Part shown: piece after piece, positions 55,278 through 64,000 of the stretch
How positions within the stretch are numbered: position 1 is the first letter of the stretch
Layout of the letters: every line of letters starts with the position of its first letter
From: Flavobacteriaceae bacterium
GTDB taxonomy: Bacteria; Bacteroidota; Bacteroidia; Flavobacteriales; Flavobacteriaceae
Direction of reading: 5' to 3'
Assembly: GCA_016649715.1 (NCBI GenBank)
Contig: JAENXC010000002.1
Coordinates: 186,001-250,000 of the forward strand
Length of the DNA: 64,000 bases
Made by a program: the position numbers and the translations under genes
Notes under the pieces: generated by a model
What the model was told of the DNA's origin: nothing
The model's input: only the letters and a program-made list of their open reading frames with translations
Databases searched by the model: none

Positions 55278-55712
55278 ATGAAAAAAGAAGAAGTAGAAAA
55301 AATGCTGCACGATAAAGTAGAAAAGGGCGAGCACATTAGCCCAATTCTTCCCGAAGGAATAAAAAACTACTTGATAGACATAGACGGAACCATTACCGAA
55401 GACATTCCAAACGAGGAACCTGAAAGGATGGCAACCTGTGAGCCCTTCCCCGATGCTTTGAAAACTTTGAATAAATGGTATGACGAAGGTCACATCATTT
55501 GTTTTTTTACTTCGCGTACCGAAGCACACCGAGAAATAACCGAAACCTGGCTAGCCAAACACGGTTTTAAATATCACACAATGTTGATGGGAAAACCACG
55601 TGGGGGTAATTATCACTGGGTGGACAATCATTTGGTGAAAGCCACCCGCTACAAAGGAAAATTCACCGATTTGGTGGAAAAAGAAGTAACCATTAAGGTA
55701 TTTGAAGATTGA
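55278..55712 (+). CDS. HAD-superfamily phosphatase-like protein
   Basis: 144 residues. HAD motif I NYLIDIDGTIT, motif II FTSRTEAHREITETWL, motif III Lys in MGKPRGGNYHWVDN with the acidic residue of motif IV. A small cap or none. The family label in databases for similar proteins is sometimes phosphoheptose isomerase, which the motifs do not support. It lies between the two Fe-S genes, which suggests co-expression; the substrate is unknown. Confidence 0.8.
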   Translation: MKKEEVEKMLHDKVEKGEHISPILPEGIKNYLIDIDGTITEDIPNEEPERMATCEPFPDALKTLNKWYDEGHIICFFTSRTEAHREITETWLAKHGFKYHTMLMGKPRGGNYHWVDNHLVKATRYKGKFTDLVEKEVTIKVFED

Positions 55713-55795
55713 TAAACCCAGCGGTTAATGGAAAAGGTTAATAGTTAATTGGTGGACCCATTAACCATTAACAATAAACAATTAACAATTTTAAA

Positions 55796-56587
55796 ATGAG
55801 TGAACCAATAAAAGTCCCAACTATGGCCGAATACGCGGCTCAAGGCAAACAACCGGAAGTCCTGTTTTTCGTGGGATGCGCAGGGAGTTTTGACGACCGT
55901 GCAAAAAAAATTACCAAAGCCTTTGTGAAATTACTTCACAAAGCAAACATAGATTTTGCAGTTTTGGGAACCGAGGAAAGCTGTAACGGCGATCCCGCAA
56001 AAAGGGCAGGAAATGAGTTTCTGTTCCAAATGCAGGCTATGGCCAATATAGAAGTGCTCAATGGCTATGGAATAAAAAAAATAGTTACCGCCTGTCCGCA
56101 CTGTTTCAATACAATAGGCAATGAATATCCCGGTCTTGGCGGTAATTATGAAGTGATGCACCACACCCAATTCCTAAAAGCGTTATTAGACGAAGGAAGG
56201 TTGAAAGTGGAAGGCGGAAAATTCAAAGGGAAAAAGATTACTTTCCACGATCCGTGCTATTTGGGTAGGGCCAATGGCGAATACGAAGCACCCCGAAATC
56301 TTCTTGAAAAACTGGAAGTGGAATTGGTGGAGATGGGACGTAACAAAAAAAATGGTTTTTGTTGCGGAGCCGGTGGGGCACAGGTCTTTAAAGAACCGGA
56401 GCCTGGAAACAAGGATATCAATGTGGAACGTACAGAGGAAGCAATGGAAACTACCTCTGAAATAATTGCCACCGGTTGCCCGTTCTGTATGATGATGTTG
56501 ACTGATGGGGTAAAGGCTAAGAATGCCGAAAACAGCATTCAAGTGATGGATGTAGCGGAAATGATTGCAAATGCAGAAGATTTATAA
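55796..56587 (+). CDS. CCG-domain (Fe-S)-binding protein (HdrB/LutA-like)
   Basis: 263 residues, soluble. Two cysteine-rich units: EESCNGDPAKRAGNEFLF with TACPHCFNT, and HDPCYLGR...FCCGAGGAQVF with GCPFCMMM. This matches heterodisulfide-reductase subunit B and LutA/GlcF-type domains, which bind a non-cubane or 4Fe-4S cluster. With the membrane protein at 53870 it forms a likely quinone-linked oxidoreductase of unknown substrate. Confidence 0.88.
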   Translation: MSEPIKVPTMAEYAAQGKQPEVLFFVGCAGSFDDRAKKITKAFVKLLHKANIDFAVLGTEESCNGDPAKRAGNEFLFQMQAMANIEVLNGYGIKKIVTACPHCFNTIGNEYPGLGGNYEVMHHTQFLKALLDEGRLKVEGGKFKGKKITFHDPCYLGRANGEYEAPRNLLEKLEVELVEMGRNKKNGFCCGAGGAQVFKEPEPGNKDINVERTEEAMETTSEIIATGCPFCMMMLTDGVKAKNAENSIQVMDVAEMIANAEDL

Positions 56588-56590
56588 ATA

Positions 56591-57076
56591 ATGTTGACAG
56601 ATTTTAAAAACCTGCCCGATGATTCCCGAGTATGGGTCTATCAGGCAAATAGAAAATTGAGCGACGATGAAGTTGCCGAAATTACCGAACTAACCAACGA
56701 TTTCCTGACCAAATGGACCGCCCACGGTGCCGAACTGGAAGCGGCTCTCGAAATTAAATACAACCGCTTTATCGTTATCGGTCTCAATCAGGCAAATGCT
56801 TCGGCATCTGGCTGCAGTATTGATGTTTCAATTCATTTTATTCAATCGCTTCAGGAAAAATTTGATGTGGATCTGCTCGATAAAATGAATGTTACATTCT
56901 ATTCGGGAGAATTTATCGCTTACAAAACTTTGTCCGATTTCAGAAAAATGGCAAAGGACAAATCGGTTTCAAAAAATACCGTTGTCTTCAATAACCTTGT
57001 AAACACAAAAGCAGAATATCTTGAAAATTGGGAAGTTCCCGCCGCGGAAAGCTGGCACAATCGTTTTTTATCGTAA
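56591..57076 (+). CDS. conserved protein of unknown function
   Basis: 161 residues, soluble, no signal peptide. Similar proteins are, as far as recalled, often labelled ABC transporter ATPase, but there is no Walker A, no signature motif and no Walker B. Visible pieces are PDDSRVWVYQANRKLSDDE and SASGCSIDVSIHFIQSLQEKF. It starts 3 bp after the CCG gene stop and ends shortly before the GH3 gene. Confidence 0.75.
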   Translation: MLTDFKNLPDDSRVWVYQANRKLSDDEVAEITELTNDFLTKWTAHGAELEAALEIKYNRFIVIGLNQANASASGCSIDVSIHFIQSLQEKFDVDLLDKMNVTFYSGEFIAYKTLSDFRKMAKDKSVSKNTVVFNNLVNTKAEYLENWEVPAAESWHNRFLS

Positions 57077-57092
57077 TCCTGTTTCCGTTGCT

Positions 57093-60011
57093 ATGAAGAA
57101 ATTTTTGCTCGCTTGTATTCTCTTATCTATATATTTCCCGACAATTGCTCAGGAAAACAATCCCCTGATTCTAAAAAAGGATTTTAAAAATCAAAAGAAA
57201 TGGGTAGATAGTATCTATGATAATATGACTTTGGAAGAAAAAATGGGCCAACTCTTTATGGCCGATATCTTTAGTAGTGACCCAAAAGAAAAAACAGATA
57301 AAATAAAAGATTTAATTACGAATTATCATTTGGGTGGCATCATTTTTTCCAAAGGTGGCCCAGTGCGGCAAGCCAAGTTGAACAACGAGTTTCAGTTACT
57401 TGCAAAAGTGCCTTTGATGATTGGGATGGATGCGGAATGGGGTCTGGCCATGCGGCTTGATTCAACATACGCCTTTCCGTGGAATATGACTTTGGGCGCG
57501 ATTACGGACAATAAAATAATTGAAAAAATTGGTCATCGAATTGGTGAACAATCCAAACGTTTGGGCGTACACATCAATTTTGCACCAGTGGTTGATATCA
57601 ACACGAATCCAAAAAATCCAATCATCGGCAACCGTTCTTTTGGGGAGGATAGGGATAATGTTACCGAAAAGGCACTGGCATTTATGAAAGGGATGCAAAG
57701 TACTGGTGTTATGGGCTGTGCCAAACATTTTCCCGGTCACGGTGATACCGATATGGACAGCCATAAAACCTTGCCAACGGTCAATTATTCCAGAGAACGG
57801 TTGGATACTCTGGAATTGTATCCCTATAAAAAACTGATAAACCAAGACCTGAACAGCGTGATGGTTGCACATTTGAATATTCCCGCTTTGGAAACGCAAA
57901 TGAATTACCCGTCGTCTCTCTCTTCAAAAGTGGTTACCGACCTCTTAAAAAAGGAATTGGGCTTCAACGGGCTTATTTTTACGGATGCTTTAAATATGAA
58001 AGGCGCGTCCGATTTTAAAAAGCCAGGCGAAATTGAATTGGCCGCGTTTTTGGCGGGCAACGATGTATTGCTTATATCCGAAGATGTTCCAAAGGCGATG
58101 GAATTTCTTATCAATTCCTATAATGAGCAAGTTATTACTGAAAAGAGATTGGCATATTCCGTAAAGAAAATCCTTTATGCAAAATATAAAGTTGGCTTAA
58201 ATCATTACAAACCTGTGAATTTGGCTTATTTGGTTGAAGATTTAAACTCCGTGAACGATGATGCGCTTTACGAAGAAGCGATGGACAATGCGTTGACCAT
58301 TCTCAAAAATAATCGCGCCATTCTTCCTATAAAAGATCTTCAAATGAAAAAAATTGCCTATATCAATTTTGGCGATGATTCTGGGGAAGATTTTTTAAAG
58401 GAATTGAAGAAGTACGGCGAAGTAGATTGGGTAAAAGCCGACAGTTTGGATGATTATATCCAGAAATTAAAGGAGTACAATTACGTTATTATCGGTTTTC
58501 ACAAAAGCAACGAAAATCCGTGGAAAAAGTTTCAATTTTCTGAAAACGAACTTGTCTGGCTGTATGAAATTGCACGAACCAATACCGTGATCCTCGATGT
58601 TTTTGCACGACCGTATGCAATGTTGGATTTGAAAACTACTGCAAACTTTGAAGGCATTATAATGTCCTATCAAAACAGTAAAATATCACAGCAGCTTTCT
58701 GCCCAGCTTATTTTTGGTGCGCGCGAAGCGAAAGGCAAATTACCAGTTTCCTTGGGTAAAGATTTTCCTTTGAACACTTTTTTGCAAACAAAATCCTTGC
58801 GACGATTGCAATACGGGACTCCTGAAAGTGTTGGAGTTAACAGCTATAAATTGAAAAAAATAGATTCTCTCGCAAATCTTGGAATTCGAGAAGGAATGTA
58901 TCCCGGAGCGCAGATTTTAGTGGCGAGGAAAGGAAAGATTATTTATCAGAAAAATTTTGGGTATAATGAATACGACAAAAAAATCGCTATTACCGATACA
59001 ACCATTTACGATCTCGCTTCGTTGACAAAAATATTGGCAACACTGCCAATAGTAATGGAATTGGTGGATAAAAAAGAACTGAACCTAAATTCGAAGCTGT
59101 TGGAAATGCTTCCGGAGTATAAAAACTCGAACAAGGCAAACGTAACCTTAAAGCAGATGCTTTCACATTACGCTCGTTTTAAAGCTTGGATCCCTTTTTA
59201 CAGGCATACGTATAATGATGAAAAAACAGGAGTTTCGTCAAAATATTATTCAGATGTTTCCGGAAAGGATTTTAACGTGCAAGTAGCTGAAAATCTTTAT
59301 ATGCGAAGGGATTATATAGATACTATCTTCAAAGATATCCGCGAAAGTGATCTCAATCCAAAATTAGAATATAAATACAGCGACCTGCCGTATTATATTC
59401 TGAAAAAATATTTGGAACAGAAATTCGATAAATTCTTAGAGATGATTGTTCAGGAAAATCTTTATGAATCTTTGGGTGCCAACTACACCCTGTACCATCC
59501 TTTGGAAAAGTTTTCAAAAGACGATATTCCACCTACAGAACAGGATGATATTTTCAGAAAACAGAAAGTTCAAGGCTACGTGAACGACCAAGGGGCAGCA
59601 ATGCTTGGCGGAGTGAGCGGACATGCGGGATTGTTCAGTAACTCCAACGACGTCGCTAAAATAATGCAGATGTACCTTTGGAAAGGTTTTTACGGAGGTA
59701 AACGATATTTTAATCCGGACATTTTAGACGATTTCAATACGTGTTATTATTGCGATAAAAACGTTAGGCGAGGCGTTGGTTTTGATAAACCCCAATTGGG
59801 AACTTCGGGACCAACCTGTGGCTGTGTTTCTATGACCAGTTTTGGCCATAGTGGTTTTACGGGAACTTTAGCGTGGGCAGACCCGGAACAGGAAGTTGTT
59901 TACGTATTTTTATCAAACCGAACTTTTCCCGACCCGGAAAATCGAAAATTGATAAAGAGCGATTTGCGCAGCAAAATTCAGGAAGCGATTTATGAGGCGA
60001 TAGATTATTAA
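57093..60011 (+). CDS. fusion of GH3 beta-N-acetylglucosaminidase (NagZ-like) and serine beta-lactamase-like domain
   Basis: 972 residues from MKKFLLACILLSIYF; the frame opens 72 bp earlier, inside the upstream gene. Signal peptide ends at TIAQ. The GH3 domain (about 35-390) has KHFPGHGDTDMDSHKTLP and nucleophile Asp298 in GLIFTDALNMKG. A middle module (400-590) leads to a class C-like beta-lactamase domain with SxxK at Ser643-Lys646 (LASLTK), YSD, and HAGLFSN. Known Bacteroidota fusions cut peptidoglycan muropeptides and act on peptides; substrate here unproven. Confidence 0.9.
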   Translation: MKKFLLACILLSIYFPTIAQENNPLILKKDFKNQKKWVDSIYDNMTLEEKMGQLFMADIFSSDPKEKTDKIKDLITNYHLGGIIFSKGGPVRQAKLNNEFQLLAKVPLMIGMDAEWGLAMRLDSTYAFPWNMTLGAITDNKIIEKIGHRIGEQSKRLGVHINFAPVVDINTNPKNPIIGNRSFGEDRDNVTEKALAFMKGMQSTGVMGCAKHFPGHGDTDMDSHKTLPTVNYSRERLDTLELYPYKKLINQDLNSVMVAHLNIPALETQMNYPSSLSSKVVTDLLKKELGFNGLIFTDALNMKGASDFKKPGEIELAAFLAGNDVLLISEDVPKAMEFLINSYNEQVITEKRLAYSVKKILYAKYKVGLNHYKPVNLAYLVEDLNSVNDDALYEEAMDNALTILKNNRAILPIKDLQMKKIAYINFGDDSGEDFLKELKKYGEVDWVKADSLDDYIQKLKEYNYVIIGFHKSNENPWKKFQFSENELVWLYEIARTNTVILDVFARPYAMLDLKTTANFEGIIMSYQNSKISQQLSAQLIFGAREAKGKLPVSLGKDFPLNTFLQTKSLRRLQYGTPESVGVNSYKLKKIDSLANLGIREGMYPGAQILVARKGKIIYQKNFGYNEYDKKIAITDTTIYDLASLTKILATLPIVMELVDKKELNLNSKLLEMLPEYKNSNKANVTLKQMLSHYARFKAWIPFYRHTYNDEKTGVSSKYYSDVSGKDFNVQVAENLYMRRDYIDTIFKDIRESDLNPKLEYKYSDLPYYILKKYLEQKFDKFLEMIVQENLYESLGANYTLYHPLEKFSKDDIPPTEQDDIFRKQKVQGYVNDQGAAMLGGVSGHAGLFSNSNDVAKIMQMYLWKGFYGGKRYFNPDILDDFNTCYYCDKNVRRGVGFDKPQLGTSGPTCGCVSMTSFGHSGFTGTLAWADPEQEVVYVFLSNRTFPDPENRKLIKSDLRSKIQEAIYEAIDY

Positions 60012-60194
60012 AAGGACTAAAGGGAATTACGACCGCTTGCTCCTCCGCTAAAGCTATGGCGGCACGCGGACGCTACACGACCCACGACGGTTTTTGATTA
60101 AACTAAACAAATATAGATTAAGCACAAACGGTCGTGGTTCTTTTAAGTCGTGGTTCGTGGTTCATTTTTAGTCGTGTTTCAAAAAAAGAAAAAT

Positions 60195-61331
60195 ATGAAA
60201 ATAGCAATAGTATGTTACCCAACCTTCGGTGGTAGTGGAGTAGTGGCCACAGAACTTGGCTTGGCACTTGCCGAACACGGCCATGAGGTACATTTCATTA
60301 CCTACAAACAACCAGTTAGGCTGGAACTGCTTTCAAAAAATATTCACTTTCACGAGGTTTCCGTTCCAGATTATCCGCTCTTCCACTTTCAGCCTTATGA
60401 ACTTGCGCTTTCCAGCAAACTGGTAGATATGGTGAAACTGCACAAAATTGAAGTATTGCACGTGCATTACGCCATTCCGCACGCCTACGCAGGCTATATG
60501 GCGAAGAAGATGCTGGAGGAAGAAAACATCTATATCCCGATGGTCACCACGCTTCACGGAACGGATATCACTTTGGTTGGCAGCCATCCATTTTATAAGA
60601 CCGCGGTTACTTTCAGCATTAATAATAGCGATGTTGTGACTTCAGTTTCACAGAGTTTGAAGGATGATACTTTGCAACTTTTCAATATAAGAAAGGAAAT
60701 TCACGTTGTTCCTAACTTTATTGATATTCCCAAGAAAATCAATCCTTTTACCGATTGTCAGCGCGATTTAATGGCAAATAGGGATGAGCGAATTATCACT
60801 CACGTCAGTAATCTTCGGAAAGTGAAAAGGGTAAAGGACGTAATTGAAGTCTTTGACCGCATTCAGAAAAAAATCCCTGCAAAACTTATTATCGTTGGCG
60901 AAGGCCCAGAACGAGAAGCTTGCGAGCAATTATGCGTAAAGAAGGGAATAGAGGAGAAAGTATTGTTTGTGGGCAATAGCAACGAAGTTGATAAAATTTT
61001 GTGTTTTACAGACCTCTTCATTCTTCCTTCGGAAAAGGAAAGTTTCGGTCTTGCAGCTTTGGAAGCAATGGCCTGTGGTGTTCCGGTAATATCAAGCAAT
61101 ACGGGCGGACTGCCAGAAGTTAACATTCAAGGCAAGAGCGGTTTTTTAAGCGATGTGGGAAATGTGGACGAAATGGCTGAAAATGCATTGAAAATTTTAG
61201 CTACTGATGAAACCTTGAACCAATTCAAAAAACAAGCTATTGAAGCTGCAATGGTCTATGACACCAAGAAGATCGTGCCTTTGTATGAGAAGTTATATGA
61301 AGAAGCTATTCTTCAGAAAAATCATTGCTAA
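60195..61331 (+). CDS. bshA: N-acetyl-alpha-D-glucosaminyl L-malate synthase BshA
   Basis: 378 residues from MKIAIVCYPTFGGSGVVATELG, the standard BshA start; an upstream in-frame ATG would add 15 residues. GT4 fold with LHGTDITLVG, HVSNLRKVKRVKDV, PSEKESFGLAALEAMACGVPVI and TGGLPEV (EX7E-type motif). It joins UDP-GlcNAc and malate, the first step of bacillithiol synthesis. bshB and bshC are outside this window. A 183-bp gap with words like gtcgtggttc precedes it. Confidence 0.94.
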   Translation: MKIAIVCYPTFGGSGVVATELGLALAEHGHEVHFITYKQPVRLELLSKNIHFHEVSVPDYPLFHFQPYELALSSKLVDMVKLHKIEVLHVHYAIPHAYAGYMAKKMLEEENIYIPMVTTLHGTDITLVGSHPFYKTAVTFSINNSDVVTSVSQSLKDDTLQLFNIRKEIHVVPNFIDIPKKINPFTDCQRDLMANRDERIITHVSNLRKVKRVKDVIEVFDRIQKKIPAKLIIVGEGPEREACEQLCVKKGIEEKVLFVGNSNEVDKILCFTDLFILPSEKESFGLAALEAMACGVPVISSNTGGLPEVNIQGKSGFLSDVGNVDEMAENALKILATDETLNQFKKQAIEAAMVYDTKKIVPLYEKLYEEAILQKNHC

Positions 61332-61700
61332 TCTCTAATAATTCTTTTTTATAAATTCCATCGCATTTCCGTACATTAAGAGTTCCACGATAGTTTCTGC
61401 ATTGATCATGCAATTTCAAAAGTTTTTTGGAAAGGTAATCTTCGGTGAGGTCTTTCTGGTTTTATGGGGTACACAGACTGTTTTGTTTCGTAGGCTTGTA
61501 TTTAAAAATTTTGCTGTAAGGTTTTAAGGAAGGATAGCAATGTATATCTATATAATACTTTTCCATAACGCACATTTTATTGAATTCTATAAAAATGCGA
61601 TAAAATATAGAATTTAGAAATAGGTTTTTCCCTATTTTTTTGAATGAAATGCCCCTTTTTAATGTGGGCATTTCATTCAAAAAAATATATTGGAAGCAAT
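61332..61700. other. 369-base gap between convergent bshA and the small OMP gene
   Basis: It holds a long bidirectional terminator (61635-61685). A minus-strand frame of 24 codons at 61335-61409 was considered and not accepted. The rest is A/T-rich sequence with no supported feature. Confidence 0.6.
61635..61685. terminator. bidirectional intrinsic terminator
   Basis: A 20-bp perfect stem: plus arms 61635-61654 and 61666-61685, each with GAATGAAATGCCC or its inverse, and an 11-base loop. T-runs lie on both sides, so it can end transcription from bshA and from the minus-strand gene at 61701. Confidence 0.93.
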
Positions 61701-62201
61701 TTAAAACTTATAACGCGCGCTCAAACCAACGTCAAAACTAACATCATCTCTGTATCCCAAATTTGCTTGTGGGCGGAAATCAAAGGAAACGAGCAGCGGA
61801 AAATCAAAACTATACTCTAGCCCAACATCACCAGTTAAAAAGCCAAAAGCTTCCGAACCATTATATCTGTCGTCATAGGGATAATCCTTATGGTTTCTGT
61901 CATAACTTACAATACCTGCTCCCAAACCTGGACCTGCATACCAATTGAAACCACCGTCAATGTTCCAAACCCATTGGTAGATACCTGTAAATTTTACAGC
62001 ATCCCAATATTGCTTGCTGTGAAAAGCCAAGCCAAGCTCTAATCTGTTGTTATCGCCAACGGCTCTTTGGTAGTTTACTTCGGGGCCAAAGCCATCACTT
62101 TCGCTAAGACGAATCCCGATAGCATTTTTTGATATTTCCTGAGCATTGGCTTGCAAGCCAAAGGCAATTATAATAAAGAATAATAAAACTGATTTTTTCA
62201 T
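61701..62201 (-). CDS. small outer-membrane beta-barrel protein, unknown function
   Basis: 166 residues. Signal peptide ends at NAQ. The mature part alternates hydrophobic and polar residues in strands, with YNGSEAFGFLTGDVGLEYSF, and ends RYKF (C-terminal aromatic typical of outer-membrane barrels). A length of about 146 gives eight strands, as in OmpA/OmpX-like proteins. No binding function is seen. Confidence 0.8.
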   Translation of the reverse strand: MKKSVLLFFIIIAFGLQANAQEISKNAIGIRLSESDGFGPEVNYQRAVGDNNRLELGLAFHSKQYWDAVKFTGIYQWVWNIDGGFNWYAGPGLGAGIVSYDRNHKDYPYDDRYNGSEAFGFLTGDVGLEYSFDFPLLVSFDFRPQANLGYRDDVSFDVGLSARYKF

Positions 62202-62333
62202 AATTTTTATTTTAGTTATTTACCCTGTAAAAATAGATGTATTAAAAGGCGGCAATAGTTAATGGGAAGCCAATCCTCAACTGAAAATTTACAAAGTTTT
62301 GTTAAGGAAGTTTTTTACATTTACATACTGGCT

Positions 62334-64000
62334 ATGAAAAAACAACTCCACAATTTTGAAAGGTTATTTAATGGCGAATTTTTCACAGATTCACTCCACA
62401 CATCGCTTTATGCCACCGATGCCTCAGTATATCGAAAAATTCCGCTTGCAGTGGCATACCCAAAAAATGAAAGAGGTATAAAACAGCTTGTTTCCTTTGC
62501 CGAAATAAATGGAATATCGCTCATTCCGCGTACGGCGGGTACCTCGCTTGCAGGACAATGCGTTGGCGATGGGATTGTGGTTGATGTTTCCAAACATTTC
62601 ACTAAAATACTTTCCGTAGATACTGAAAAGAGGACCGTTACCCTCCAGTCTGGCGTTATTAGAGATGAACTGAACGCTTATTTAAAACCTTTCAATCTTT
62701 TCTTCGGACCAAATACTTCAACCAGCAACCGCTGTATGATTGGCGGAATGGTGGGCAATAACAGCAGTGGCACGACCTCCATTCAATACGGCGTTACGCG
62801 CGACAAGGTTTTAAGATTGAAAACAATTCTTTCAGACGGAAGTGAAGCTATTTTTGAACCGCTTTCAAAAGAAGAATTTCTCAAAAAAAAACATTTGAAT
62901 TCTTTGGAAGGAAAAATTTACAAATCCCTTTACGATGAATTGATTTCTGAAGAAACACAGCAAGAAATTTTAAAGGAATTTCCAAAACCGGAAATTCATA
63001 GAAGAAACACGGGATATGCAGTTGATAGCCTTTTGAGAACTTCGGTTTTTGGTGAATATAGCGAAGAGATCAACCTCTGTAAACTGCTCTGCGGAAGCGA
63101 GGGAACCCTTGCCTTTACTACAGAAATTACACTTCAATTAGATCCGTTGCCTCCGCAATTCACAGCGATGGTTGCAACGCATTACGAAACATTGGAAGCT
63201 TGTTTAAATGATGTGGTTATCGCAATGCAGCACAATCTGTACACCTGCGAAATGATGGACAACGTGATTTTGGATTGCACCAAAAAGAGCAAAACCTACG
63301 AACCGTACCGCTTTTTTGTAAAAGGAAATCCCAGAGCCATTCTATTATTGGAACTGAAAAGCGATTCCGAAGCAGGTTTACAAATGCAAACCGAAAGTTT
63401 GATGCAATCATTAAAAACGTCGAATCTTAGTTATCACAATTCGATTTTAAAAGGCACAGAGATCGAAATGGCGCTGGAGTTACGAAAAGCAGGTTTGGGC
63501 CTGTTGGGAAATATGGTTGGCGATCGAAAAGCTGTTGCGTGTATTGAAGATACAGCGGTGGCTTTGGAAGATTTGTCTGCCTATATTGGGAAATTTTCTG
63601 CTCTGATGAAAAAGTATGACCAACAAGCAGTTTATTACGCCCACGCCGGAGCAGGTGAGCTGCATTTGCGGCCCATCCTCAATTTAAAGGAAAAAGAGGG
63701 CGTGGAATACTTTCGAAAAATAACAACCGATGTGGCGTTGCTCTGCAAAAAATACAAAGGCTCTTTTAGCGGTGAACACGGTGATGGCATCGTGCGCGCG
63801 GAGTTTATTTCATTAATGATTGGAGCGAAGAATTATGAACTTTTAAAGCGTATAAAAACAGCCTTCGATCCACAAAACATCTTCAACCCAGGAAAGATTG
63901 TCAATGCTTTTAAAATGGACGAATCTCTTCGGTATAAAGCTGGCAGAAAGGAACCAAAAGTTGAAACGCTAATGGATTTTAGCGATTACAAAGGTATTCT
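62334..64000 (+). CDS. FAD-binding, (Fe-S)-type D-2-hydroxyacid dehydrogenase, 5' part
   Basis: At least 555 residues visible, open to the window end; full-length members of this kind have about 970. The ATG at 62334 gives MKKQLHNFERLFNGEFFTDS. FAD-domain motifs: PRTAGTSLAGQCVG, GGMVGNNSSGTTSIQYG, GSEGTLAFTTEIT, the C-terminal HAGAGELHLRP, and GEHGDGIVRAEF. The part after the cut should carry the ferredoxin and CCG domains. D-lactate or another 2-hydroxyacid is the likely substrate, with electrons passed to the quinone pool. Confidence 0.9.
   Translation, partial: MKKQLHNFERLFNGEFFTDSLHTSLYATDASVYRKIPLAVAYPKNERGIKQLVSFAEINGISLIPRTAGTSLAGQCVGDGIVVDVSKHFTKILSVDTEKRTVTLQSGVIRDELNAYLKPFNLFFGPNTSTSNRCMIGGMVGNNSSGTTSIQYGVTRDKVLRLKTILSDGSEAIFEPLSKEEFLKKKHLNSLEGKIYKSLYDELISEETQQEILKEFPKPEIHRRNTGYAVDSLLRTSVFGEYSEEINLCKLLCGSEGTLAFTTEITLQLDPLPPQFTAMVATHYETLEACLNDVVIAMQHNLYTCEMMDNVILDCTKKSKTYEPYRFFVKGNPRAILLLELKSDSEAGLQMQTESLMQSLKTSNLSYHNSILKGTEIEMALELRKAGLGLLGNMVGDRKAVACIEDTAVALEDLSAYIGKFSALMKKYDQQAVYYAHAGAGELHLRPILNLKEKEGVEYFRKITTDVALLCKKYKGSFSGEHGDGIVRAEFISLMIGAKNYELLKRIKTAFDPQNIFNPGKIVNAFKMDESLRYKAGRKEPKVETLMDFSDYKGI

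Noticed and set aside
61335..61409. 24-codon minus-strand frame MINAETIVELLMYG...
   Set aside because: Too short, no promoter or matching family; possibly a gene remnant, but nothing supports translation.
1..64000. Phage, transposon, toxin-antitoxin or defence system
   Set aside because: No recombinase, transposase, capsid, restriction, Cas or toxin-antitoxin gene could be supported in any frame.

Overview
The window reads as chromosomal DNA of a member of the Bacteroidota, most likely family Flavobacteriaceae (a genus near Aequorivita is only a guess). Grounds: promoters of the TTG / 17-23 bp / TAnnTTTG type (clearest before rpsA at 9152-9181), almost no Shine-Dalgarno sequences, several TTG starts, moderate-to-low GC, and typical gene sets (DnaJ with CbpM, BshA, LptD/LptG/LolA-like, a GH3 + beta-lactamase fusion, NhaC, a YchF GTPase next to topoisomerase IV). 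Nearly all of it is dense core genome; no phage, transposase or CRISPR array was seen.

Layout. 1-3553: end of an alpha/beta hydrolase, a secreted coiled-coil protein, ychF, and a cbpA-type dnaJ with its cbpM partner. 3903-9086: topoisomerase IV (parE, a small lipoprotein gene, parC). 9152-15478: rpsA with a strong promoter and terminator, pyrR-pyrB, a small STAS-like protein, RNase Z and pdxH. 15549-19046: a SixA-like phosphatase, ppk1 and ppx in one overlapping run. 19047-22905: an AT-rich accessory stretch (saccharopine-dehydrogenase-like enzyme, two small membrane methyltransferases, a secreted cupin). 23006-28221: acetyl-CoA synthetase, a patatin, tRNA-Ser(UGA), a nitroreductase and a KdnA-like aminotransferase. 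28218-39292 (minus strand): a RibBA whose second domain has lost its catalytic residues, LptG/F-like permease, LolA-like carrier, FtsK, diacylglycerol kinase, Tpx, thioredoxin, AhpC-type peroxiredoxin, NhaC and a methionine gamma-lyase-like enzyme. 39415-43548: CPBP protease, MFS transporter, M48 protease, SpoU methylase. 43740-45418: a umuDC operon under twin palindromes. 45648-51304: dnaK, ridA, lptD. 51740-57076: amidase, MlaD, two Fe-S proteins with a HAD protein between them, and a conserved unknown. 57093-64000: NagZ/beta-lactamase fusion, bshA, a small outer-membrane protein and the start of a large FAD/Fe-S oxidase.

How the genes work together. Several neighbourhoods are functional units: envelope building (FtsK, LolA, LptG/F, LptD, MlaD, amidase), peroxide and thiol defence (Tpx, AhpC, thioredoxin, BshA), polyphosphate turnover (Ppk1, Ppx, SixA), pyrimidine synthesis (PyrR, PyrB) and SOS mutagenesis (UmuD, UmuC).

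Most worth a second look: (1) the UmuD homologue has lost both residues of the Ser/Lys dyad (Asp60 and Gln97 by E. coli numbering) and about 20 C-terminal residues, yet sits in a normal umuDC operon whose promoter carries two GGAA-N3-TTCC palindromes and predicts a leaderless mRNA; (2) the RibBA has a dead GTP cyclohydrolase II domain, as in RibBX variants; (3) the dnaK 3' end is duplicated on both sides of a short dispersed repeat with only synonymous differences; (4) a palindrome built on CCTGCCTGCCGG occurs six times and supplies part of the C-terminus of the MFS protein; (5) a run of three hairpins ending in a terminator between dnaK and ridA may be a small RNA; (6) the AT-rich insert around 20758-22905 has a similar short motif in front of two of its genes.
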